Source: an uncultured Thermoguttaceae bacterium
Lineage (GTDB): Bacteria; Planctomycetota; Planctomycetia; Pirellulales; Thermoguttaceae
Direction of reading: 5' to 3'
Length of the DNA stretch: 17,311 bases
Assembly (NCBI GenBank): GCA_934725735.1
Contig: CAKVCP010000038.1
Location: forward strand, 1 to 17,311
Shown: positions 1 to 6,843 of the stretch, one piece after another
Position numbering within the stretch: position 1 is the stretch's first letter
Layout: every line of letters starts with the position of its first letter
Translations under genes and position numbers: made by a program
The notes under the pieces: model-generated
What the model was told of the DNA's origin: nothing
Database searches by the model: none
What the model saw: only the letters and a program-made list of their open reading frames with translations

Positions 1-1
1 T

Positions 2-349
2 TCCCCAATCGGGGCTTCCGAGACGATTCTCTGGTTTGACGGAGACGTTTCAGGGAACCCCGTCGACGCCGCCGGTTACGTCGTTGCGGGCGATTTTGAA
101 TCGTCGCGCTCCCTCGCGCTTTCGGCGAAACTTTGCGGCGCGGCGACGCGCGTTTTCTTCTTCTCGACCCTTGGCGTTCTCCTCTTGGGAATTCTCCCCA
201 TAGCTCTCCCGCGACGGATTATCCGATGGACGTCCCCCTTCGGTTTGGCGGCGCCGCGTCTCGCGAGGCGTTTTTCTAGCGCGTTCGCGTTGCGCTTTGA
301 CGTCCTTTTCCGACTGGCGAATTTGTCGACGGTGCGACTCCTTAATTGA
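2..349 (+). CDS. C-terminal fragment of a probable membrane protein (cut by left edge)
   Basis: This frame is open from the left edge for 115 codons and stops with TGA at 347-349. The visible part has about 45 residues of mixed polar sequence (ILWFDGDVSGNPVDAAGYVV lies here), then one strongly hydrophobic stretch at about residues 50-68 (VFFFSTLGVLLLGILPIALP), then an Arg-rich tail (RRIIRW onward). That pattern fits a last membrane helix followed by a cytoplasmic tail by the positive-inside rule. About half of the first 50 codons begin with G, as in coding DNA. I do not recognise a family. If real, it would lie 93 bp upstream of, and co-directional with, the DUF1559 gene. The opposite strand carries a competing open frame in exactly the same codon register (409 down to 50), so only one of the two is likely to be real. 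I slightly prefer this one. Confidence 0.45.
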   Translation, partial: SPIGASETILWFDGDVSGNPVDAAGYVVAGDFESSRSLALSAKLCGAATRVFFFSTLGVLLLGILPIALPRRIIRWTSPFGLAAPRLARRFSSAFALRFDVLFRLANLSTVRLLN

Positions 350-409
350 TTCCTTGACGCGATTTCTTCTTTCTTGGGGCGCGTCTTTGCTTTTCTTACG
401 ACGCGCCAT
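50..409 (-). CDS. Possible small, highly basic hypothetical protein (competes with the + strand fragment)
   Basis: A 119-codon frame starts at ATG 409-407 and stops with TGA at 52-50. It begins MARRKKSKDAPQERR and is almost entirely Lys, Arg, Glu, Gln and Ser, without a membrane segment, so it would be a soluble, probably nucleic-acid- or ribosome-associated protein if real. No Shine-Dalgarno sequence is visible upstream. The reading frame stays open far beyond the ATG into the complement of the DUF1559 gene, which is how shadow frames behave in this DNA. Shadow frames of certain genes in the window are similarly Arg/Lys-rich. In its favour, the N-terminus is natural-looking and would be divergent from the DUF1559 gene with 33 bp between the starts. 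I rate it a little below the competing + strand frame. Confidence 0.3.
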   Translation of the reverse strand: MARRKKSKDAPQERRNRVKESIKESHRRQIRQSEKDVKAQRERARKTPRETRRRQTEGGRPSDNPSRESYGENSQEENAKGREEENARRRAAKFRRKREGARRFKIARNDVTGGVDGVP

Positions 410-442
410 AGATTTCGTCGTTTTATGTGAAAGAATTTGATA

Positions 443-1480
443 ATGATTGATATTAAAGGATTGGAGCGAAGGCGTCGCGATGGGTTCACTCTTGTCGAAC
501 TCTTGGTCGTAATCGCCATTATTGGGATTTTGATCGGTCTTCTGCTTCCGGCGGTTCAAGCGGCCAGAGAAGCCGCGCGAAGGATGCAATGTCTCAATAA
601 TGTGAAACAGTGGGGATTGGCTCTGACCAACTACGCCGACGTTTATCGAGGATTGCCGCAATTTACAAGCTGGGGGCGCAGCGCGGGCTCTTCCACCGTT
701 TACAACACTGGTTTTTCGATTCAGGCGCGCGTTTTGCCCTTTATCGAGCAAGGTTCGTTTATGGTGGGGATCGACTTTGGCGACTACGACAAATATCGCC
801 TTTGGGGAAACAAATCGTCGATCAACGACGCGTTGTTAGAGAAGTGCGATTTTCCGTGTCCGATGCTCTTCTGTCCGAGCGAGGATCAACCGCGTAAAGC
901 GCTCCAGTCGCGCAATAACAACCTGTACGCGAATAACGTGAATTACATGTTCTGCACGGGGACAGGCACGGGGCGCGGCAACTCTCTCGATTCGTTGCGC
1001 AACGACGGAACGTTTCGTTTTACGCAGACGTCCTTTGCGACGCTGTTAGACGGAACGTCGAACACGATGGTGATTTCTGAAGCGCGGATGCGTTTTGAGA
1101 CTGCCCCCGGCTCTCCTTCATTGGAGGATATGGATCGTATGAGCGCGTGGGCGGACGGTTCTCCGGAGGACTTTATGAACCTTGATTTAGAATCGTTTCG
1201 TTCGCAAGCTATCATCTCGCATCGAGGTTCTCCGTGGTTGGCGGGACGTCACTATAGCGCCGGCTATTCTGCGTATTCTTTGCCGAACGCGAAAGTTCCC
1301 GGAATATGGCTGCGCGGAGCGGAGTTAATCTATCAGGGCGCTTCGTCGAATCATCCTGGAGTGGTGATCGTAGGGATGGCGGACGGTTCGGCGCGTACTG
1401 TTTCGGATACAATCGATTTAAACGTCTGGCGCGCGGCGGCGACGGTCGCTGGGAGCGAGACTCTTTCCTTCAATAAATAA
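443..1480 (+). CDS. DUF1559 domain-containing prepilin-like protein
   Basis: A type IV prepilin-like N-terminus is clear: a short basic leader (ERRRRDG), a G14|F15 processing site, Glu19 at mature position +5, and a hydrophobic helix (FTLVELLVVIAIIGILIGLL). It continues into PAVQAAREAARRMQC, the usual opening of the planctomycete DUF1559 family. Near the C-terminus is the family's H-X9-DG motif (His304, Asp314-Gly315, in NHPG...ADGS). In type IV pilin systems a prepilin peptidase cuts such leaders and the helix anchors a filament or pseudopilus. The role of DUF1559 proteins is not established. I chose ATG 443, giving 345 aa. An in-frame TTG lies two codons upstream at 437, and the SD is weak (GAAAGAA). 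It is 24 bp upstream of the next gene and heads a co-directional cassette with an ABC exporter. Family assignment is firm; function is not. Confidence 0.92.
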   Translation: MIDIKGLERRRRDGFTLVELLVVIAIIGILIGLLLPAVQAAREAARRMQCLNNVKQWGLALTNYADVYRGLPQFTSWGRSAGSSTVYNTGFSIQARVLPFIEQGSFMVGIDFGDYDKYRLWGNKSSINDALLEKCDFPCPMLFCPSEDQPRKALQSRNNNLYANNVNYMFCTGTGTGRGNSLDSLRNDGTFRFTQTSFATLLDGTSNTMVISEARMRFETAPGSPSLEDMDRMSAWADGSPEDFMNLDLESFRSQAIISHRGSPWLAGRHYSAGYSAYSLPNAKVPGIWLRGAELIYQGASSNHPGVVIVGMADGSARTVSDTIDLNVWRAAATVAGSETLSFNK

Positions 1481-1504
1481 GCTTGATATTAAGGTGTTCC
1501 TACA

Positions 1505-2809
1505 ATGAAAAAGACGAATATTATCGTAGCGACGACCTGTTGCGTCGCGCTAACCGTTTCTTCTTTAGTTTACGCGCAGCGTCCCGACGCGTCTGGACGT
1601 TTTGGACAAGGCGGGCGTCCCGAGTCGGCGCAAGGTCGCGGCGTCAACGGCGGTTTGGGCGGAGCGGGAGGCCCTGGAGGCGTCGGCGGTCCGGGGATGC
1701 AGAGCGCGGCGCAAGTCGTGAAGATGCGCAAGGAACTTACCGCCGAAGAACGCGCTGATCTGAACGCGTTGCGCCTCAAGATGAGCGACATGGGCGTCGA
1801 CTATCTGCGTAAAATTCAGCTTCCCTCCGGTTCCTTTTCCTCGTCGCCGCGCGTCGGAATTGGCCCGACGATCGTCGACGCAATCGGCCTTCTTCGCGCG
1901 GGCGTGAAGCTTGACGAGCCCGTCTTGGCCAAGGCGCTGGCGTTTTTGGAAAAGTCGGTTCAGGAGGACGGGGGAATCTACACGACGAATTCTCACGTGG
2001 CGTCGTATGAATCGTGTCTAGGGCTCGTTTGCTTCCATTTGGCGAACGAAGCGGCGGGGGACGGTCGTTACGACGAGGTTTTGAAGAACGCGGAGCGCTT
2101 TGTTCGCGGCGTTCAGTATAACGAAGCGAATGGCGTCGATCCGTCGGACGAGCGATTCGGAGGCGTGGGATACGGCGCGGAGAAGTCGACGCGTCCCGAC
2201 CTCTCGAACACGCAGTTTTTCGTCGAGGCACTGCGCGAAATCGGCGTGGAAGAGGAGGATCAGGCGATTCAAGACGCTTTAGTCTTCGTGAGCAGATGCC
2301 AAAACCTTGAGTCGGAAGCAAACCCTGCGGCTGGTCAGACGCGCGGCAACGACGGAGGGTTCTTCTATACCTTCATCAACGGAGAAGAGAATCCTGCGGG
2401 GCAGGAAGCCGACGGGGGGTTGAGAAGTTATGGGAGTATGACGTACGCGGGACTCAAAAGCTTGATCTATGCGGGGCTGACTCCGGACGATCCGCGCGTG
2501 GAAGCGGCGATCGGTTGGATTAAGGAGAACTATACGACGACGCAGAATCCCGGTCTCGGCAAACGCGGTCTCTATTATTATTACAATACCTTTTCCAAGT
2601 GTCTGAAAGTGATCGGAAGCGATTCCTTCGTCGACGCGGAGGGCGTCGCGCACGATTGGCGCGCCGAACTTCTCGAAACGTTGGCGCTTGCGCAGAATAT
2701 CGACGGGTCGTGGGTGAACGACGATCGCATGTGGTATGAAACGGACGCTCCGTTGGTGACGGGCTATATTCTGACGGTCTTGTCATATTGCGCGGAGGAT
2801 GAGAAATGA
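1505..2809 (+). CDS. Exported prenyltransferase/squalene-oxidase-repeat (alpha-toroid) protein
   Basis: A Sec signal peptide covers residues 1-24 (MKKTNIIVATTCC to SSLVYA, cut before QRP). A Gly-rich linker follows at about 30-68 (GGLGGAGGPGGVGGPG). The rest is helical repeats typical of alpha/alpha-toroid proteins: GVDYLRKIQLPSGSF, ALAFLEKSVQEDGGIY, ERFVRGVQYN, VFVSRCQN with NDGGFFY, SYGSMTYAGLKSLIYAG, and LALAQNIDGSWVNDD. The squalene-hopene cyclase catalytic motif DxDDTA is absent, so it is probably a binding or structural relative and not a cyclase. The substrate is unknown. AAGGTG upstream serves as a ribosome site. Its TGA overlaps the ATG of the ABC ATPase gene by 4 nt, implying translational coupling, so it likely works with that transporter in the periplasm. 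The fold is confident; the function is inferred from context only. Confidence 0.88.
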   Translation: MKKTNIIVATTCCVALTVSSLVYAQRPDASGRFGQGGRPESAQGRGVNGGLGGAGGPGGVGGPGMQSAAQVVKMRKELTAEERADLNALRLKMSDMGVDYLRKIQLPSGSFSSSPRVGIGPTIVDAIGLLRAGVKLDEPVLAKALAFLEKSVQEDGGIYTTNSHVASYESCLGLVCFHLANEAAGDGRYDEVLKNAERFVRGVQYNEANGVDPSDERFGGVGYGAEKSTRPDLSNTQFFVEALREIGVEEEDQAIQDALVFVSRCQNLESEANPAAGQTRGNDGGFFYTFINGEENPAGQEADGGLRSYGSMTYAGLKSLIYAGLTPDDPRVEAAIGWIKENYTTTQNPGLGKRGLYYYYNTFSKCLKVIGSDSFVDAEGVAHDWRAELLETLALAQNIDGSWVNDDRMWYETDAPLVTGYILTVLSYCAEDEK

Positions 2810-3591
2810 CGACGAACGAGACGAAGATAATCGCGGTTGAAACCTTTGAGTTGACCAAAAGTTATCGTCGCGCGTCGGGCTCTTTCGACGCGCTGAGCGA
2901 ACTGAATCTTCGCGTTGCCGAAGGCGAATTTGTCGCAATTATGGGCGCCTCGGGATCGGGGAAAAGCACCGCGCTCCACCTGATGGCGGGGTTGACGCGT
3001 CCGACGCGCGGAAGAGTCGAGATTGAAGGACAGGATCTCTCGAAAATGAGGGACGCGGCGTTGACGAAGTTTCGTCGGCGACGCGTCGGCGTGGTCTTTC
3101 AGAGTTACAATCTGATTCCTCACTTGACGGCGGAAGAGAATATTCTTTTTCCGCTGCGCGCGGACGGTCGGCGCGTTGACGCCGATCTTTTGAACCGCTT
3201 GCGCGAGTTCTGGAAGGAGCTTGGCGTCGAGGAACAACTCGGACAATATCCCGACGCGCTGAGCGGCGGTCAGCAGCAACGCGTGGCGATCGCGCGCGCG
3301 TTGGCGACCGATCCTGCGGTGATCCTCGCCGACGAACCGACCGGAAATCTCGACTGGACGAGCAGTCAAAACGTCTGCGAGATCTTTAACCGAGTAAATC
3401 GCGAAGGAGGACGCACGATTATTCTCGTTACGCATGAGCCGGCGGTCGCTATTTGGTCGGATCGCGTCGTGATCCTTCGCGACGGTAAAGCGTCGAACGA
3501 AGCGCCTACGAGAGACTTTAAAGACGCGGGAGAATTAGCGCGTTTTTATCAAAGCGTCGCTCATAACGCGCCAGGAGGAAGCGAATCATGA
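2806..3591 (+). CDS. ABC transporter ATP-binding protein, LolD/MacB type
   Basis: A complete nucleotide-binding domain of 261 aa. Walker A is GASGSGKST (47-55), the Q-loop Gln is 99, the signature is LSGGQQQR (152-159), Walker B is VILADE (172-177), the following PTGNLD is typical of the MacB/LolD/FtsE group, and the H-loop His is 210 (LVTHE). It hydrolyses ATP on the cytoplasmic face and drives the FtsX-type permease encoded immediately downstream. Systems of this class usually act by mechanotransmission, extracting or releasing envelope lipoproteins or exporting peptides, and not as classical channels. The ATG is preceded by GGAGG at 2794-2798. Start and stop both overlap neighbouring genes by 4 nt (ATGA). 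All catalytic motifs are intact. The substrate cannot be read from this subunit. Confidence 0.96.
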   Translation: MTTNETKIIAVETFELTKSYRRASGSFDALSELNLRVAEGEFVAIMGASGSGKSTALHLMAGLTRPTRGRVEIEGQDLSKMRDAALTKFRRRRVGVVFQSYNLIPHLTAEENILFPLRADGRRVDADLLNRLREFWKELGVEEQLGQYPDALSGGQQQRVAIARALATDPAVILADEPTGNLDWTSSQNVCEIFNRVNREGGRTIILVTHEPAVAIWSDRVVILRDGKASNEAPTRDFKDAGELARFYQSVAHNAPGGSES

Positions 3592-6500
3592 AATTCGTTT
3601 TGAATCTTGCGCTTTCAAGGATGAAGAGGCAGAAGAAAAGGCTCTTCTTCGTTCTGCTGGCGATTGCCGCGTCGTCGTGCCTCGTTGTTTGGACGATCGG
3701 CGGTTTTCAAGCGCTTTTCATCGACGAAACGACTCAGGAAGCAAATTTTCTCGGCGAATACGATCTCCGCGTCGCATCCAAGACGTTCGCCTCCCCAGAG
3801 GGAAAAAGACCCGATATGGGGGAGTACGTTAATCCGACGAAACGCGAAAACTTTGCGACTCGTCCGATGATTAGCGAACATCCTAGCGCAACCTCCAACG
3901 CGTCTTCCAATCCGGCTTCAAACCAAGCTGGCGCAGAAGGTCGTCCTTCCGAAGGACGACCCGTAGGAGGACGCGGCGCGAACGCTCAACCCGGAGAGGG
4001 AAGAACCCCCGGCGGTCGATCCGGCGGAGGCAACGGGGGAGCGAACGCGCTCAACCGTCTTGGCGGGCGCGCTTCAGTTCCGACATTGGACGAACGTCTC
4101 ATTCAAGAGCTACGCCAAGACGACGCCGTCTCGCGATGCGACGAAGTCGCGATTTTGAGGATGTTTGTTTACGCGCCAGGCACGGAAAAATCGATCCTTG
4201 AAGACGCCGACGCCGTAGACGAAGGGGAGCGTAAGACCGTCAAACGTTCCCTCGACGTCGACGACTCCAAAATCGAAGAAGCGCCTGAGGGAATGGATCC
4301 AGAACTTCACCGCCGCGCGTTTGGCGCGTACCGTTCGACGATGGGAACCCCCATGGGAATGGGGTCCGCGTTCTGGTGCACGACGGCGACCGAATCCCCC
4401 TACGAACTCGAAGACGGAAGGTGGTTGTCCGCGCCAAAAGAGGGCGCCCCCGTAGCTAAAGAAGCGGTCATGACGGTCAAGGGCGCGAAGAAATACGGCG
4501 CGAAGGTCGGCGATCCGGTGGCGCTCCTCGCCGTTTCGACGCAATCGTCGCGCGCCGTTGAATTTCAGTTGAACGTCGTTGGAATCGTCGACGACCCCGA
4601 CTGCGAAGGCTTTTATGTCTCGGAAGCGTTGGGACGCGAACTCGCTCAGGCGTCGGGCGCGGCGTACGGCGTCAACGCGGTCTTCCTAAAATTGCGATCC
4701 GACGTCGACGCGTTCCGTACGAAGTTGAACGAACGCTTGGCGTCGACGCCGGGGGAACTTGAAGCGGCGACGAAACAGGATTTGATCGACCGCCGCGTCG
4801 CCGCCTTCAAACAAGAACAATCCTTCAAATACCAGGCGGTTAGCGGGGCGCTTCTCGCGTCTCTTGCGGCGCTGCTGATCGTTTTTACGGCGCTCAATAC
4901 GAGCGTCGACGACGAAAGGAGATTAATCGCGTTCTACCGCGTCGCGGGGCTTTCGAGAAGTCAGGTCGCGGCGTCGATTTTAGGAGAAGGGTTCGTTCTG
5001 GCGATACCTGGATGGATAGCCGGTATGGCGGCGGGCTGGGTTTTGGTCTTCTTAATATCGGGGAAGCCGACGGGAATAAATCTTCAAACGTCGGGTCTTT
5101 CGTTCCTTTGCACGGTCGTAGGCGCGGTCTTCGCGGCGCTTTACCCGATGTTTCGAGCGACGCGCGTGGCGCCTCTTGAAGCGCTTGGAGTTCGCGTTTC
5201 TTCCACGCCTTACGCGCAGACGCGACGAAAGACGCGTCGAATCGCGGCGATCTGCGCCGTCGTTGGCCTCGCGTTCCTATGCGGCGACGCCGCGCTTATC
5301 CGCGCGACGAGTTTCGACGCGCCGACTCGCGCCGCGATTCACTCGGGGCTTGGCGTCCTTGCCCTTGCGCTTGGGGTCATTCTTATGATCCCCTCGGCGA
5401 TCTACGCGACGGAATGGCTCGTCGTTCCTATCGCGTCGCGTCTTATGCGCGTCGATTCGCGCTCGATTCGCCGCGAACTTTCCGGAAACGCGTCGCGCGT
5501 CTGCGCCGTCGCGGTCGCCCTGAGCGTCGGCGGCGGGCTCTTCGTGACGATGCAAATTTGGGGATACTCGATGCTCGATCCATTCCTGCCGGGACGCCGC
5601 GCTCCCGACGCGTTCGCCGCGTTTCTTCCCAATGGACTGAGCGACGAAGGCGTCGACGAATTGCGCCGCGCGCCGATGGTCGATCCGGAGCGTTTCCTTA
5701 CCGTCGCCGTCGAACAGGCGGCGTTTGCGGCGGGATCGATCCCCGTCGAATCGCAAAAGAGCCAGTTCGCGAACGTTGTTTTTTTTGGAGTCGACGTCGC
5801 GAAAGCGTTCGAAGGAGAGGAACCGATGGTCGGCGTCCGCTTTCGTCAAGGAAATCCGGCGGAAGCGTTTGAGGAGATGAAAAGCGGCAGAGGCGTGATT
5901 GTCACCGATTCCCTTTCCGTCGATTACGCGTTGAATCTTGGCGACGTTCTGCGCGTCGTCGATCCGCGCGACGCCGAGCGCGTCCTCGACTATCCCATCG
6001 TCGGGGTCGTCTCCTTCCCTGGTTGGCAATGGCTCTCAAAGACGGGGGGAGTGCGGCGAAACTTCGGACGTTCCGGAGGGATTGTTTTCGCGCGCGAAGG
6101 GGTGATAGCGAACGATTATTCGATAACGCGCCGCTCATATTTCTGGTTTAACGCGCCTAGCGGGACGACGATCGATTATTCCGCGACGGAGGCCGCGTTG
6201 GATCAAATCGCGTTGTCGAGTCTCAAACGTGAATCCGCGGGGCAGACTCTCGAAGAGGGCGCTGGTTCTCGAACGGCGTACGTTAAATTGTCGACGCGGG
6301 AGTCTTTGACTGCGTCGATTTCCGGACGCGCGGATTCCGTGATTTGGGGGCTGAGCAAGACGCCTTTGACGACGCTTATCATCGCGGCGATCGCGGTCGT
6401 GGGCGCGGTGGCGAACTCCGTGCGCGCGCGGCGCTGGGAATACGGCGTCATGCGCGCGCTTGGAACGACGCGTTCGGCGATCGTGCGGATGATCCTCGTC

Positions 6501-6755
6501 GAGGCGGCGATGATCGGGATCGTCGCGTGCGTCACGAGTTTCGTCTTCGGGTTCCTGGCGGCTCAAGGCGCTTTAAAATTGGGGAGGAGCATGTTCGGAA
6601 CGCAGGATCCGCCGCTGATCTTGCCCGTCGACGGGCTCCTACTCGGTTTGGGGCTGACGGTCGCTTTGTGCGTCGCAGCCGCGCTTTATCCCGCTATTAA
6701 GACGGGGCGAACCGACACGTTGCGTCTCCTTCAGAGCGGGAGAACGCCGGAATGA
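3588..6755 (+). CDS. Large ABC transporter permease with two FtsX/MacB-type domains
   Basis: 1055 aa. The first membrane helix is at about 17-38, followed by a large extracytoplasmic region to about 410. Helices at about 415-440, 465-490 and 505-525 form the first FtsX domain, ending in the motif ALYPMFRATRVAPLEALG. Further helices lie at about 550-570, 585-607 and 636-660. A second extracytoplasmic domain follows, then helices at about 928-950, 970-995 and 1020-1042 form the second FtsX domain, with AALYPAIKTGRTDTLRLL at the end. Duplicated-FtsX permeases are commonly around 800-850 aa. This one is longer, partly through a Gly/Arg/Asn/Pro-rich insert at about residues 100-160 that contains a 23-bp inverted repeat in the DNA. 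AGGAGGA at 3573-3579 precedes the ATG, which overlaps the ATPase stop by 4 nt. Motifs support the transporter assignment; the substrate is unknown. Confidence 0.94.
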   Translation: MKFVLNLALSRMKRQKKRLFFVLLAIAASSCLVVWTIGGFQALFIDETTQEANFLGEYDLRVASKTFASPEGKRPDMGEYVNPTKRENFATRPMISEHPSATSNASSNPASNQAGAEGRPSEGRPVGGRGANAQPGEGRTPGGRSGGGNGGANALNRLGGRASVPTLDERLIQELRQDDAVSRCDEVAILRMFVYAPGTEKSILEDADAVDEGERKTVKRSLDVDDSKIEEAPEGMDPELHRRAFGAYRSTMGTPMGMGSAFWCTTATESPYELEDGRWLSAPKEGAPVAKEAVMTVKGAKKYGAKVGDPVALLAVSTQSSRAVEFQLNVVGIVDDPDCEGFYVSEALGRELAQASGAAYGVNAVFLKLRSDVDAFRTKLNERLASTPGELEAATKQDLIDRRVAAFKQEQSFKYQAVSGALLASLAALLIVFTALNTSVDDERRLIAFYRVAGLSRSQVAASILGEGFVLAIPGWIAGMAAGWVLVFLISGKPTGINLQTSGLSFLCTVVGAVFAALYPMFRATRVAPLEALGVRVSSTPYAQTRRKTRRIAAICAVVGLAFLCGDAALIRATSFDAPTRAAIHSGLGVLALALGVILMIPSAIYATEWLVVPIASRLMRVDSRSIRRELSGNASRVCAVAVALSVGGGLFVTMQIWGYSMLDPFLPGRRAPDAFAAFLPNGLSDEGVDELRRAPMVDPERFLTVAVEQAAFAAGSIPVESQKSQFANVVFFGVDVAKAFEGEEPMVGVRFRQGNPAEAFEEMKSGRGVIVTDSLSVDYALNLGDVLRVVDPRDAERVLDYPIVGVVSFPGWQWLSKTGGVRRNFGRSGGIVFAREGVIANDYSITRRSYFWFNAPSGTTIDYSATEAALDQIALSSLKRESAGQTLEEGAGSRTAYVKLSTRESLTASISGRADSVIWGLSKTPLTTLIIAAIAVVGAVANSVRARRWEYGVMRALGTTRSAIVRMILVEAAMIGIVACVTSFVFGFLAAQGALKLGRSMFGTQDPPLILPVDGLLLGLGLTVALCVAAALYPAIKTGRTDTLRLLQSGRTPE
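3939..3961. repeat. Perfect 11-bp inverted repeat inside the permease gene
   Basis: The left arm GGTCGTCCTTC (3939-3949) and right arm GAAGGACGACC (3951-3961) are exact reverse complements around a single C. They fall in the low-complexity insert and encode part of a GRPSEGRPVGGR stretch. It could form a cruciform or a very stable mRNA hairpin, though the one-base spacer means the innermost pairs must open. Confidence 0.85.
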
Positions 6756-6786
6756 CAAACGCTACGCAAGACGTTTAGCGCGTAAA

Positions 6787-6825
6787 AAAACGCGGGGATC
6801 CTGTGGGAACTCCGCGTTTTCTTTT
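6787..6825. terminator. Two-way intrinsic terminator between the ABC cassette and flotillin
   Basis: A perfect 9-bp stem, AAAACGCGG (6787-6795) with CCGCGTTTT (6812-6820), is flanked by an A run on the left and a T-rich run on the right. It therefore works as a U-tract terminator in both directions for the convergent genes ending at 6755 (+) and 6844 (-). Confidence 0.85.
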
Positions 6826-6843
6826 AGTTAGGTGAATTGACTT

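Noticed and set aside
4..15. CCCC-AATC-GGGG hairpin at the left edge as a terminator
   Set aside because: Only four pairs and no adjacent T run on either strand.
76..519. 147-codon minus-strand frame at the left side
   Set aside because: It overlaps the start of the DUF1559 gene, is Arg/Lys-rich and gives no coding pattern better than the two competing frames already listed.
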